Origin: Anniella stebbinsi
Taxonomy: Eukaryota; Chordata; Lepidosauria; Squamata; Anniellidae
DNA length: 64,000 nt
Assembly: GCA_029215795.1 (NCBI GenBank)
Contig: JARDYH010000003.1
Span: 256,998,562 to 257,062,561 of the forward strand
Reading direction: 5' to 3'
Part shown: one piece after another, positions 11,210 through 22,456 of the stretch
How the letters are laid out: each line of letters begins with the position of its first letter
Position numbering within the stretch: position 1 is the first letter of the stretch
Position numbers and translations under genes: made by a program
The notes under the pieces: generated by a model
What the model saw: only the letters and a program-made list of their open reading frames with translations
Database searches by the model: none
Told to the model about the DNA's origin: nothing

Positions 11210-12340
11210 AATGGGCCAAACAGGCTCTGTACTGTGTATGTGGTGAGCTTCCTGCTGTGTGTGTGAACATACCTGCCTTTCCAGAATCGTGTTACTCACT
11301 TTTTTCAGTTATATACTCCAGCAGATATTATTTGGATATGTCCTTTCAGTAATTCATTTCCTTGCTTAAACATCTTAGCGTTGCCTATTGGTCCTCATAG
11401 CCTTTTCTGGTAACTCAAATGTCTGGTACAAAGCAAATGGGCGAGCTGGGCCTGCCCCTTCTCCTTTACCAATAATTAGATAAGATCCAATTTTCCCTCC
11501 AGGAAGTCATTACACCTATGGGGAAAAGAAGACTGCAAAAATACTTAGGGCAGCTAATTAAAGTTGTGGGGGTGGGGAGAGAGCCCTGGAGCTGGAAACA
11601 TTACAAAGAGTTTTCAATCTACATAAGGCAAGCAGTATTTAATTATATACAATTAAAACATATTTCAAACCCCTGAGAAACTGCGGGCTTCAAGAGACCA
11701 CTTACTGTGATTGAAAAGGTGCTAATGAACTCTAGAGACTCCAAAGGCATCAAAACTACATAGTGAACTTATTAAACTTGATCTGGAAGACAAATCTAAT
11801 TAACAGAATAAGTGGAAGCAGGGAGGGAAAAGGAGACTTTAGATAAAAAAAATCCCTCAGAGCTCTAGGTTCTTATTAGGGCAGTTTGAAATGTCTTGTG
11901 GGTAACAGTAATATGTATGTATAAATAAAAGACAGATAGGCTAACAAGTTAGTAATGTATTCATTTGAACATACCTGAAAGATGTTTTAAAAACAGCAAC
12001 ACCAAAACCTTTTTTGTGCTGGCTGCTGCTAAAAGTATATAATGTGAGGAAAGCAAGATCAGGTAATAATTGTACTGATGAAGAGGGTGATAGTAATGTA
12101 ATATGCTTTGCACACCTACACATCCAGCAATTGATGTTTACACATAAAGATAATACTGTTTACTCAAGGACTTTCTTGAGTATTTGAAAGCTTAAAGTAC
12201 TTACTGTAAGGTAAGTTTCCTTTTGAAGATGATGAAGAAAAACTCGGTACCCAACTGCTTGAGCTTTGGATCCCAGATTTAGAGGGTCTAGGTAGCATAA
12301 AAGAAAGTAAGCAGAACCATGTAAGGGGTTCTGAAAGTTC
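11210..12340. other. AT-rich non-coding stretch
   Basis: I see no gene or clear repeat. The 11640-11830 part is unusually AT-rich, with motifs such as ctaattaac and tttaattatatacaattaa. It could be conserved non-coding DNA, but nothing in the sequence alone proves that. Confidence 0.4.
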
Positions 12341-12349
12341 ATGATAGAA

Positions 12350-12669
12350 TAGCGTGACCATATGAAAAGGAGGGCATGGCTCCTGTATCTTTTACAGTTG
12401 TATAGAATAGAGAATTTCAGCAGGTTTCATTTGTATGCAGGCAGCACCTAGTGAAATTCCCTCTTTGTCGCAACAGTTAAAGTTGCAGGAGCCTTGCCCT
12501 CTTTTGTATCTGGTCAAGAGGGCAGGGCTCCTGCAGCTTTAACTGTTGTGGTGAAGAGGGAATTTCACCAGGTGCTGCATGCATACAAGTGACACCTGCT
12601 GAAATTCCCTTTTTTATACAACTGTTAAAGATACAGGAGCCCTGTCCCCCTTTTCATACGGTCACTCTA
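12350..12669. mobile_element. 320-bp four-arm palindromic element, copy 2 (subfamily B)
   Basis: The termini are tagcgtgacc and, on the other strand at the right, tagagtgacc. The four arms are marked by ctcctgtatctttta, agttaaagttgcaggagcc, ctcctgcagctttaactg and agatacaggagccc. The centre (12505-12520) has the abutting tctggtcaagagg junction. Flanking octamers tgatagaa and tgatcaag match at only five positions, so the duplication is decayed or absent. Confidence 0.85.
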
Positions 12670-13017
12670 TGATCAAGGACTTCTTCACCTGGCCATTTCA
12701 GCATGGCAGCCATGGAGAAAAAAAATGCCCAGATTGATTTCCATCTATGTCAACCAGTTGCAAAGCTCATACAGACAGGGGACGGAATGTTTAAATGGTC
12801 CCTAACCTGAAAAACACTCCCTGTATATACTTCTCATTTGTATGTGCAGGGAATTTGTTTTTTCCTTGGGGAAACATTTAAACATGCCTTCCCACACTCT
12901 GAAGTGGCACGTTCTGGGCAAAGCTACACACTATGGTTCTGTTGTATGTATAGATTGCTTCCAAGTTTGCTTAATGGGGAGCAAGGGATGGTGGAAGAGA
13001 AACCTTTGTTAATCATA

Positions 13018-13215
13018 AGGTGGCCGTGTGTCCTACTTTACAAAGGACAGTTCTGTTTGAAGGGCTATTCAGCCCAAATGTGGTTTAAAGATAAAGAACC
13101 CTAAGAAGGGAGAGCAGATAAAGGGCCTTGAAGTTGCCTATTGACACTTAGCACCTGGGCATCAGACTGAGCAGCAGGCATACAGCTCACCTGGTCACAG
13201 CTTTCCCCACTATGG
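13018..13215 (+). mobile_element. Degenerate DNA element (ggtggccgtgtgtcctactt family)
   Basis: It begins aggtggccgtgtgtcctact ttacaaaggacagttc. It continues with aaagataaagaaccctaaga, gggccttgaagttgcc, cacctgggcatcagactgag and ctttccccac. This order is matched at 38990-39250 (sense) and, inverted, at 29440-29787 and 50735-51388. The 3' part is missing; a palindromic MITE starts at 13231. Confidence 0.6.
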
Positions 13216-13230
13216 GGAGATGTATTCTCT

Positions 13231-13441
13231 GGCGTGTTCAGACAGCATGCTAAGCCATGGTTAGGCCACTAACCCTTTTCAGCAAATGGTTAGTGAGCAT
13301 GTTTAAACCATGGTTATGTAGCCACCATGGTTAGGAATAGTTTACACGACACACTAACACATGGTTCTCACAACACGCTAAGCCATAATGTTTAGCTTAA
13401 AATGCTTAACCATCATGGCTTAGTGTGTCATCTGATCAGGA
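13231..13441. mobile_element. Palindromic MITE, family A, uninterrupted copy
   Basis: The left end is gcgtgttcagacagcatgct; the right end is tggcttagtgtgtcatctga. In between are repeated accatggtta and taaccatcatgg blocks in both orientations. This 211-bp copy shows the intact arrangement of the elements disrupted at 10932 and 61079. Termini are decayed and no duplication is visible. Confidence 0.7.
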
Positions 13442-13444
13442 TCT

Positions 13445-14240
13445 ATTTCAATTAAATTATAGCATTCTTTCTAAATTTGCTTCAATGCATATATGTCATT
13501 TGTTGAATCCGTTTCATATGTGTTTTGTGGATTGTCAGAGTCTTTCATTCCATTGTCTGCTCATTGACCCAATCGGATTATTTTTCCCCCTGTCGGAAAA
13601 TACACAAAAAGTTCCGCCGCAATTTACATAACTTTCACTGCATATAACATTTTACATGTTTTTCTTATCTCAGCGTACAATCCATGAGCAAGAGCGCACA
13701 AGAAAAGGGTACTACAAATCAGAAATTAAAGAGAGATCAGCACTGATAAAATGGTGTGTGTGTATGTTTAAAAAAAGGCATTTATATTCACATATTTTCA
13801 AATAATGTTTGTATTTTTGTACGACTAAATTTGCAAACAATTCTGAAAAGTTTTTTTTAAAAAAACAGTTTGCAAATCTGCAGAATCCATGCGATTTGGA
13901 AGGTACCTGTCCACTGTGGAATCTGCGGATTGGATTCATAGAAATCCAAAGTCACTTGATTCCGTTGCCAATTTCTCTGACATCCCTAATACACTAACAT
14001 ATCCAAATGTTTCTGCATCTCTTTTCCCTCACTTTCAGCGAAAATAAGTGGCCACCCTATGAATCATGGTGTTTGTCCATGAGTTAGGGTGGGGCTTAAT
14101 TCTCCTATTCTTTAGGGAAACAGATAAATAGATAGCAGTGGCTCATCTTGCTAAACCAGCATGTTTAGCTTTCCTTTCAGAGGAACAGCAGGTAACATAT
14201 AGGTCAGATGCTCTAGGAGCCAGGTTGCATGTTTAACACT
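13445..14240. other. Non-coding stretch without recognised elements
   Basis: AT-rich DNA with frequent stops. I see nothing assignable. Confidence 0.45.
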
Positions 14241-14245
14241 ATTGC

Positions 14246-14365
14246 AGAATCGTAGAATCACAGAGTTGGAAGCGAGTTGGGAGATCATCCAATCCAACCC
14301 CCTCTTCAGTGTAGACTTCTGTTTAAATGCCTCCAATGAAGGAGAACCCTCTGTGGGAAGCAGCA
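14246..14365 (-). mobile_element. CR1 LINE 3' end, antisense
   Basis: Read on the minus strand it ends in the CR1-style tail (agaatcgtagaatcacagag then ttggaag on the plus strand). Upstream come the conserved phrases ccaatccaaccccct and cctccaatgaaggagaaccc. CR1 elements are characteristically 5'-truncated, as here. No target duplication is expected or seen. Confidence 0.8.
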
Positions 14366-15530
14366 GCACCATCTGCGGTTTATACATTAAAGGAATTGCA
14401 TCCTCTTATCCAGTTTCCCTTTTAAAGTTTTTTAAAATTTTAAATCCACATGGAAAGAGGTTGTTCTGAGTCAAAGTTCTTATAAGCTTTACACATAACA
14501 GACAAAAGTAGCTTCATCTTGCAGGTCTTCCATATGTGACAATTCTTCTACTGCAGAAACCCAAAATTAATCAAAGGAAACAAAAACAAGGGATTGTTTG
14601 AACATAGCAGTGTTGAGGGACAGAATTACATAGCTTGAAAAGAAAAAGAAAGGGGCAGGGAGGAGGGAAGATGAGAGCAGTAGACAAACGTACTATTGCC
14701 AGCTTTTGTGACTTCAACACACACTTTCTGAAATTTCTAAACAAACATGTTCCTGGAACCCTATTATTTAATATACAACAATCATAGGTTTTGTTTATAA
14801 TACATGCATTTTTGTACTACTTGTGATTGTGGCGAAATGCTCGGGGCGGTAGGGAAGGTTTTAATTAAAATCTAGAGAATAAAGCAGTCTAGAAAGGAAC
14901 AGAGTACTGCATCCTGAGGCTAAGGCACCATTCTATGCAGGTTTAGACAAAAAATGTCCGACAACACCCATTGTCATGTGTGAACCCAGTCAATGTTTAA
15001 GCACCCACTTTAGGATACTGAGACTGTAAGGAAAGAGTGCTGTGGACCATACATCCATAGAAAGGGACCCAGCATGAAAAGTGTAGAAGTTAGGGGGCAG
15101 GGCAGATAGGCCGGGGCAAGACAAGCAGGCATGATCCTGCTGCCCTGCAATGTGTCAAATTTCCCAAATATGCATATAGAACCTGAGACACTGATTTTCT
15201 AAGGATTCCACCCCCTCCAGCTAAGTCTTGAACTTTCCATAGAAACAGACAAAACCAAAGTTAGTGAAGAGATTATAATAGCTGAATAACAGATCACATA
15301 AACCAAGGGAGGGCAACCTCTGGCTTTCAGGCCTAATCCAGCTTGTGTCTTTACCCAATCTAGCTTGCAGCAGACTGAGCACCCTTCACGGGCCATGCCC
15401 CCTTCAATAAACCATACTGAAATGCACTTGCGGGGAATCTTTTCCCCACAAGGGCCTCACTCCCTTTAGGGTAATCTCGAGTGACTGCATGCTGACTGTG
15501 GGTGGGGGCCAGAGGCGCCTTACACTCTTC
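14366..15530. other. Non-coding stretch without recognised elements
   Basis: I see no gene or distinct repeat. The 14641-14680 purine tract and the short tgtgaacccag region are unremarkable. Confidence 0.45.
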
Positions 15531-15622
15531 CTTAATATCTCCACACTTTAACTTTAAACGGTTATTAACCGGTTTAAAACTGTTATAAACCGTTTTAAAG
15601 CAGGAGTGTAGATACACTCTTC
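15531..15622. repeat. Palindromic fragment related to the 46.1-kb MITE
   Basis: The string ttaaacggttattaaccggt, followed by ttaaaactgttataaaccgt and caggagtgtagatacac, resembles 46190-46255 (aaactgttataaaccgtttt ... agcagtagtgtagatagg). It contains overlapping AACGGTT/AACCGGTT palindromes. Confidence 0.45.
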
Positions 15623-15659
15623 TTCTTACACCCTCGCCGTATCTCCATCCATGCATTCA

Positions 15660-16560
15660 TACACTCACAAGCACGGCCTTCCCTAGTCTTCCTTTCACTC
15701 CCCTGTTATCTGCGCTGGCTCAGGGCCCAGTTACCAAGCAGTGGCTAACCAGATGCTCCCAAACCTCAATTTAAATGAATGTCTTTGTAGCATGACCAGA
15801 AATCTGGGACGACTAGAAGCTTTCTTGGCGGCGGCTGCTATTTCAACGGGCAGTTTGTTTATTTGTCTGGGGCCCATTGCTATACAAAGAGCCTGATATC
15901 AGATCACCTTTTGTTGCTAACAGCTTTCTCTGGAAAGAAAGAGAGAGCACGCCTGAAAGACAGATTGCCTGCCACTGCTGATCTTCTCCTGCAGTGTGCC
16001 ACTGCGCTGGAGCATTGGTTGTGTTCTAGGGTGCACTGTGAGTTCTTACAGAATGGTGATGAGTCCAAGTGGTCTTCACTGTGTATGACCTGACTGAACT
16101 CGGTAGAAGATACCCAGAACCTATGCAGTGGACAGGAGTTCCATGGCAAATACACTGCGGTTCCTTGGTAGATAAGTCTGAAGTAGGCAGTCCTTTTCCT
16201 AAACAGTATGGGTACAGGATACCTAAAAAGCTGCCTATTCCTACATGAGCTTGCTCATAGTTTAGGTTCTTCCTCAGAGGCCCTGCTTTGGGTCCCCTCA
16301 AAGTTTGGTGTATGTGTGGATTGATGGCCTAAATCCAACATACTGTTAGTGAATGAAATAGCTGTGCTAGTGAAGCTCTGCTGCCTTTTGCGCAAGCGTT
16401 TGTGCAAGTGTTAATGGACCACTTTGTAAACCTGAGATCTGCAGGTTGTGCAATCAGAACTTTAGGTGGATTTTCCCCTTGCACAGAGTTTGGAAAGTGG
16501 TTTCCCCTTGCGCAAAATTGTTTGCACTAGCAGAACCACACTGTGGGATACAGCCCATGG
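15660..16560. other. Non-coding stretch without recognised elements
   Basis: Nothing assignable. The longest ORFs are about 90 codons and overlap one another on opposite strands. Confidence 0.45.
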
Positions 16561-16571
16561 TTTATTAAATA

Positions 16572-16890
16572 TAGGGTAACCATATGAAAAGGAGGGCAGG
16601 GCTCCTGTATCTTTAACAGTTGTATAGAAAAGGGGATTTCAGCAGGTGTCATTTGTATGCATGCAGCACCTGGTGAAATTCCCTCTTCATCACAACAGTT
16701 AAAGCTGCAGGAGCCCTGTACTCTTTTGTATCTGGTCACTCTAACTATATTTAACAGCTTTAACTGTTGTAATGAAGAGTGAGTTTCACCAGGTGCTGCC
16801 TGCATACAAATGACACGTGCTGAAATGTCCTTTTCACTATAACTATTACAAATACAGGAGCCGTGTCCTCTTTTTCATATGGTCACCCTA
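16572..16890. mobile_element. 320-bp four-arm palindromic element, copy 3 (subfamily B)
   Basis: The termini tagggtaacc and tagggtgacc (other strand, ending 16890) are the best-preserved TAGGGTGACC-type ends in the window. All four arms are present, with the central junction near 16735-16755 (gtcactctaactat). Flanks show no matching octamer, so the duplication has decayed or a deletion removed it. Confidence 0.85.
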
Positions 16891-17002
16891 GAGTTCACTC
16901 AAGATTGAAAGTCCAAAAACTGCTGTGTTAATGGAGTTGTTTTTTTAAAAAAGGCTCTTATAGTTTTCAAGGACAGAAAGTGGAGGGAAGGAATTTGAAC
17001 AC

Positions 17003-17032
<30 letters not shown>
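17003..17032. repeat. (CA)n microsatellite
   Basis: About fourteen CA units after acacaac. It also explains the VCVCVCV peptide seen in antisense frames. Confidence 0.95.
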
Positions 17033-17035
<3 letters not shown>

Positions 17036-17039
17036 CCCA

Positions 17040-18220
17040 GAGATAATATAAAGGGACTGAAGCAACAGGGAGAAAATAAGAAATAGCATATGGAGAAGAG
17101 AAATAAAGACCAAAAGCATGGCAGAGTGACTCCCCAATGAGCCGTGAACTTTGCTAGGGCATACAGGCACCTTTGCTTCTTGTGCAAATGTTTCTTTGTT
17201 CTGTTGTTTCGAAGTCAGGTTTCAAACTTAATAGGAGGTTGCCAGATTGGTGTTTGGTTGTTTTTTAAGATAAACAACAGCAATTAAGATTGGTTTGCAA
17301 ATCCTAATTGAAAATGTCACTTAAGCCTCTCGAAAATGAACTTGACATCTCAGCCTTAAATCCATCTGGCTGGTGTTGGAGAAGTTTCAAGATCTGTATT
17401 TTTACAGTTGGAAGGACCGGGCTGGCTTTTGACAGGAAAGGTAAATGTAACTGGTCTGGCTTCCCCAGTTCTTTTGTCAGTGAAGATGTGTTTCTTCTTT
17501 TCTTTTCTTTTTTTGGCAAGGTTTACTTAATTGCAGTTGCTGCATGGGAAAGGAAGATCAAAAGTGATTTGATTTTGTGCTATAATTGGATGCCGTTCTA
17601 GAGACTAGTCAGCTTAAAAGGGGAAGATGTATTGTTCCATCTCTGTATGTATAAGAGAAAGAGAAGTACTGTAGCAGCCTAATATCCTAAATACTCTGTT
17701 AAATTTCCTGAGTGAAAACATGTCATTTGGCAAATCGACAGGGGTGAAGAAAAACCTGTGGTCCTCCAGATATTTTGGCCTGGTCTGTTTCTGTTTATGG
17801 CAAGGGTGCACAGCTTTTTTGGACCCAAGAGCTGCAACAGGTGTCAGCGAGAGCAGCATGTGCATATTCACATATAACACATACACACACACATACACAC
17901 ACCACCGACACTATTCCTGCCCATGAATGTTTCAGAGGCTTGGCACCTGCTTTGATCAGATAAAACTGACACCCCTCCCAGAAACCTCTGGTTTCAAACC
18001 ACGCAGCCATCTAGAAATACCGGCTCCTAAACCTTCTCCCTCCTGTAATCCACTGTCTTGCTGAAGGATCCTGATATCCCAGATTCTTGACATTCCACAC
18101 TTCTGGAACTAGGAATGTTGTAGGTGTCCATTCTAGTCTGGAAGCTTGGCAATTTCTCGCCAGCTCTGTTCCCCGGGCTGAAATTAGAGGACAGCTGCGC
18201 TTCCCAATTCGGCATACACT
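17040..18220. other. Non-coding stretch with short scraps
   Basis: I see no gene. A (CA)n-like patch lies at 17878-17903. Around 17735-17770 the words acctgtggtcctccagatat belong to the hAT-type gene-poor MITE seen at 544 and 42804. The rest is unassigned. Confidence 0.4.
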
Positions 18221-18246
18221 GAGTATGGCAAGTGCGGCAGGGCCTG

Positions 18247-18450
18247 CTCCTCTGCCGAGATGCAAAATGGTGGCTCGGCCTTTTTCATTTGTGCAAATGG
18301 TGGCCACAAAGAGGCCCATTTAGGCAAAATTACAGGTGTACACCATGGACACCTGCAATTTTGCATAATGGCCCCTTAAAGCTGCCATTTGCACAAAAGG
18401 GCCCTTTACGAAAAAGGTCAATCTGCCATTTTTACGCAAAATGGTGGCCT
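18247..18450. repeat. Imperfect foldback with 15-bp core
   Basis: The core arms caaaattacaggtgt (18325-18339) and its near-complement at 18349-18363 (one mismatch) face each other across tacaccatgg. Outward, words recur inverted: caaaatggtgg with ccatttttacgcaaaatgg, and gtgcaaatggtggcc with gctgccatttgcac. The structure looks like an old palindromic DNA element. No target duplication was found. Confidence 0.6.
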
Positions 18451-18949
18451 GGCAAGGGAGCAGGAGGCTGCTGGCGGATGCAGTAAGCAGCATCGGCTGG
18501 CCAGCAGGGGTTCAGTGAGCAGCGTGTGGCATGGATGGAGGTGAGTCCATCAATCCCTATCTGAAACATAAAAGAGGAAGAAAAAACCCACCCTAGAAAC
18601 AGACTCTATGGTTCCTGCCATAAAAGCTGTAAAGCAAGCAGGAGCCTTGAAACACTGTTTCCCACGATGCCCCTGGAATGCTTTAGGAACTTGGCTTCTG
18701 TGGCAAGAACCATAGAGCTGGTCCCTGGAGCAGTTTCTCTTTTTTCCTCTGGTGATCAAGCAGCGGACATGAGACAGGACTTGAGGGGTTGCCTGCAGGC
18801 CACACTTTTGCAACCCTGAGTTATGGGACATCAACCCTTAAGTTTCCCACCCTTGCTACTGTGAGTGACTTTTAGTTGGCTCTGATTTTTAGATCTCTGT
18901 TTTGTTTTACTAGTTTTGATTATATTATGTTTTAAAAGTGTGATTATGA

Positions 18950-19125
18950 GAGCCTTTAAAAGCCCGTTGGGGCCAAAAGGCAGGATAAAAGCTATTTTAT
19001 TAACAACATTAAGAAAGACATGTTCCTCAAAAATTAAATGCAAGTCTGAATAAATCCAAAAACTGTTATGAGCCACCCTGATTTCTCAGGATATAGCAGA
19101 ATATAAATTGAAATAAACAATTAAG
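18950..19125 (+). mobile_element. LINE/SINE 3' end fragments
   Basis: The phrases ttggggccaaaaggcaggat aaaagc and gttatgagccaccctgattt...aatataaattgaaataaac are typical L2/SINE tails of the form gccaccctga...ggtataaa with A-rich ends. Two tails may be adjacent. The body is missing. Confidence 0.45.
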
Positions 19126-19670
19126 TCTCAAATGCTTATATAAATCACAGTGCCTGTCCTTGGAGACTTTTACCCGAATCCAATTTCATGTTGTGGGAGG
19201 GTTCTATTAGTTTGTTAAAGATCACATTAATTTGCAAATAAGTATGTGGTATTAAAACCGGGCAGATGCCTCCTTGTTTTTAATCCAGTGTCTCCATGAC
19301 TTACAAATGACTTTTGTTTTAACACTCAGAAAGTTGGGGAGAACTGAAGAAAGCCTCATGAATAAAGTATCTCTTAGAGGAAAAATCTATGAAAAGTGAT
19401 TCCGGCCATTGCTCAGCAGTAATGGCCCTATATATGCCGCGGAATCCAATAGATGAGAGATGGAGGGAAAAGATTAGTCAAAAGATGATGAATGCCCACT
19501 TTTCTAACATATTGCAATATTGCAGTGTTCTCACTTATATTTTTATGCACTGACAGTCTGCAGATTGGAAATCGGTGTATAGAGTGTAGAATGCATTCAA
19601 TCCATAATTTTTCTCCCTCTATCAAAATACTAGGATCATCCCATAAAGCTGATTGGTGGGAGATTCAGAA
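19126..19670. other. Non-coding stretch without recognised elements
   Basis: Nothing assignable; it abuts the LINE tail beginning at 19675. Confidence 0.4.
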
Positions 19671-19674
19671 AAGA

Positions 19675-20024
19675 TAAAAGGAAGTACTTGTTCACCCAGC
19701 GCATAGTTTTAACTATGGAATTCACTACCACAAGATGTGGTGATGTCCACCAATTTGGATGGCACTAAAAAGGGGTTAGACAAATTCCGGGAGGAGAAGG
19801 CTATCAATGGCTACTAGTCCTGATGGCTATATGCTATCTTCAGTTATCTGAGGCAGTAAGCCTGAGTGCACCAGTTGTTACGAAACATGGGTGGGAGGGT
19901 GCTATTGTACTCATGTCCTGCTTGTGGGTCCCTGGTCGACAGCTGGTTGGCCACTGCGTGTGGACAGAATACTGGACTAGATGGACCCTTGGTCTGATCC
20001 AACATGGCTCTTCTTATGTTCATA
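19675..20024 (+). mobile_element. L2/CR1-clade LINE 3' end with open ORF2 C-terminus
   Basis: From about 19717 a frame stays open for about 36 codons to a stop near 19815. It reads WNSLPQDVV, then STNLDGTKKGLDKFR, EEKAINGY. The same peptide with substitutions (WNSLPQDMV ... DGFKRGLGKFRKEKAI) is encoded at 62523-62628. WNSLP is a hallmark of the C-terminal end of L2/CR1-clade ORF2 proteins. After the stop come about 200 bp of 3' UTR (ctgatggctatatgctatct, ctggttggccactg, ggtctgatccaacatggctc) ending cttatgttcat. The 5' part, including reverse transcriptase, is absent, so the copy is dead. Confidence 0.85.
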
Positions 20025-20025
20025 A

Positions 20026-20715
20026 GAGAGAGTAGAGGTGATTGCAGAAGTGGGAAAGTTTATGTACTATTTCCAACATCTGCATAACATCTGTCAGCTT
20101 AGTAATGCCAATGAGATGAGGACTACTATTTTAGGACTGGGCCAAAGTGGAAATTATTTTTGTCACAAATACAAAAGGCATCTTCTTTGTTGTTTGTTTT
20201 CTGAGATAGCTCTCAAATGACTCCCCATCCATCTTTGCCAGAAACCTGTTAATGTGGAAGCTATACATTATGCCTATTTGCTACTGCATAGACCCATGTA
20301 ATTCTTTATAACAATAGCAACTCAGTACACAAAGGCCTCCATCACACCAGCGATTTACTGCACTCTCGCCATGCCTGGTGTGTGGATTTGCAGCATAGTA
20401 CTCACATGATGCCATGCCTGTCCTGCTGATACCCCTCCTCTTCCCCAGCCTTTCCTGGAACTCTAAACGTCTGGATTATTTTCCCTAAATGCATTAAATC
20501 CACGGTAAGCCTCTGTAGTTTTAAAGGAACAGGGGCTTGAATGGATTGCATCAGGTCCTGGCAGGGAAAAGCAGTCTCTCCCAGCAGCTGGCTCCAAGCC
20601 TCAATATAAAACCCAAACCTTGCATCCCAGGCTCAAAAGCGTTTTTTAAAATCATACAATGCCTGAATCTCTGCAGAGACAAGATTGTACTCCCTCAGTG
20701 CTCCCAAAGAGCCAG
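20026..20715. other. Non-coding stretch without recognised elements
   Basis: I see no gene and no assignable repeat in this interval. Confidence 0.4.
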
Positions 20716-20719
20716 ACTA

Positions 20720-21270
20720 AGGCAGCATTCGAACAACATATTAGGCAATGGAATGATTAATAACACACTCACCGTGCGTTATTTTCCCACTGCCCGACAC
20801 ACAACATGTTGCCCCTCCCCCATCACGTGGCTGAAAGTCCAGGCGTCTTTCTGGGCTGCTGCTGCTACTCCTCCCTCCCCCCTCCCTCAGTCCTCCGGCC
20901 CTATCCCATCATGCACCGCAAGTTCTGCTGGCTGTATAGGAGCAACAGGGGGGGGAGGGGGGTTAGCCGCTCCTGCTGGGGAACTCTATGACTGAGTGGA
21001 ATAGTACACAGAGAGAGGGCGGTTCCTGACACACAACATTTTAATCAACGGATTTCGGTATAAACAACTGAGCAGCCCATTGTTTTTCCCCGTTGTTTAA
21101 TCCCCCAAAATAGCATAGTGTCAGTTGTGTGTACGTTGTGTGTTGCCTGACACACAACCCAATAATCAACACAACTGACGGTTGATTACCCCCCTCCGGT
21201 TGATTACCCCTTCCCCCGGTTGATTACCCCTCCCCCCCCGGTTGATTATCGTGTCGTCCGAATGCTGCCT
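20720..21270. mobile_element. 551-bp CpG-rich TIR element with internal tandem units
   Basis: The ends aaggcagcattcgaac and, on the other strand at the right, aggcagcattcggac form clear TIRs. The interior is GC-rich. It has several acacacaac/gttgtgtgt inverted words, and near the right end four units beginning cggttgatta at 21179, 21197, 21217 and 21239, separated by C-rich spacers. No transposase is present; the 152-aa ORF (20537-20995) starts outside the element and is incidental. No target duplication is evident, so the superfamily is undetermined. Confidence 0.7.
21179..21250. repeat. Subterminal tandem repeat, four units of 18-22 bp
   Basis: Each unit is cggttgatta(c/t)c plus a C-rich spacer that grows by two bases per unit. 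Subterminal tandem motifs are common transposase-binding sites in DNA transposons, so they may serve that role; this is inference. Confidence 0.85.
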
Positions 21271-21343
21271 AAATGTTTGTTCCATTTTTGCCCGGGAGAA
21301 AGGTAGTTTGGTTGAAGTACTCATCTGCCAGGGCCTGACTGGA

Positions 21344-21365
21344 AGGGGAGGGGAGGGGAGGGGAG
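21344..21365. repeat. (GGGGA)n short tandem repeat
   Basis: Four GGGGA units. The G runs could form a G-quadruplex. Confidence 0.9.
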
Positions 21366-21708
21366 TGAAAGAGTAATGGAGCAAAGGACCTTAGGAGTGA
21401 AAGAGCAGCTATTCAGGTGAAAGGGATCATAAGCTTGATGTGTGTTTGCCTCAGAGTAAAAAAAAAACACAGAGGCAAACCAGGTGGGGGATCAGCCACA
21501 AATATAGGTGCTCTTTAGAAACCATCACAGTTATTCTGAAACATAAGGTAGGGTGTATCCCTTCCTTGCCCTTCCTCCTCCCATGGTGCTCCTGTCTCAT
21601 GCATAGGCTATAGTCTTTAATTTGCTTTAATTTAATTAATAATAAGCACAAATAATGTGGTATTTGGGACTTTGTTTTTATCTTTAGTTAAATTTGTAAA
21701 AACTTTGA

Positions 21709-21978
21709 TGGGTGACCATATGAAAAGGAGGACTGGGCTCCTGTATCTTTAACCGTTGTATTGAAAAGGAAATTTCAGCAGCACCTTGTAAAATTCCCTC
21801 TTCCTCACAACATTTAAAGCTTCATCACAACAGTCACAGTGACCAGATACAAAAGAGAGCAGGGCTCTTGCAGCTTTAACTGTTGTGATGAAGAGGGAAT
21901 TTCACCAGGTGCTGCATGCATATAAATAACACCTGGAGATACAGGAGTCCTGGCCTCCTTTTTCATATTGTCATCCTA
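21709..21978. mobile_element. Palindromic element of the 320-bp family, shortened copy
   Basis: It starts tgggtgacc atatgaaaagg and ends gtcatccta. At 270 bp it is shorter than its sisters because blocks are lost: the gcaggtgtcatttgtatgcatg segment of arm 1 and part of arm 4. The internal duplicate cttcatcacaaca appears twice near 21805-21835. No flanking duplication is seen. Confidence 0.8.
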
Positions 21979-22221
21979 GACCTTAACAGGCTCTTAGAGA
22001 CAAATTTGAGAACCCTTGGCATGGTCCTTTCTGTTGCTGTACGAAGGAACGATTAATTAAGCCTAAATCATCCTTGGCAGATGTTTATCCAGCCTATTTT
22101 TAATTAGTTGTGGGTGGGGTGACCATTCCACAGACTTCCTCAGTAGATCATTCTGCTTGTTCCAATAACTAAAGTGGTAACCAAAATTTCATCTACAGTG
22201 AAATTCGGAGCAATTTTTTAA

Positions 22222-22456
22222 ATTTTATTTATTATTGCATTTATATCCTGCCTTTTTTTCCTCCAAGGAACCCAAGGTGGCCTACATAATTCTCCTCCCC
22301 TCCATTTCATCCTTACTACAACAATTCTGTGAGGTGGGTTGGGCTGAGAGTCTGTGACTGGCCCAAAGTCACCCAGTGAGCTTCATGGCTGAGTGGTGAC
22401 AAGAACCCGAATCTCCCAACTCCCAGTCCAACACTTTAACCACTGCACCACACTGG
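22222..22456 (-). mobile_element. tRNA-derived SINE, antisense, near full length
   Basis: In plus-strand order it shows the tail (attgcatttatatcctgcct, ccaaggaacccaaggtggcc), the body (gaggtgggttgggctgagag, ggcccaaagtcacccagtga) and the pol III head (cagtccaacactttaaccac tgcacc). The same family is at 6313, 24251 and 57541. Transcription would run right to left. Confidence 0.85.

Noticed and set aside
17003..17032. VCVCVCV peptide as a membrane or toxin-like peptide
   Set aside because: It is a reading of the CA microsatellite.
20537..20995. 152-codon plus-strand ORF
   Set aside because: It starts in flanking DNA and runs into a TIR element, with no recognisable domain.
21179..21250. CRISPR-like array
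   Set aside because: It has only four 10-base units with short C-rich spacers inside a eukaryotic TIR element.
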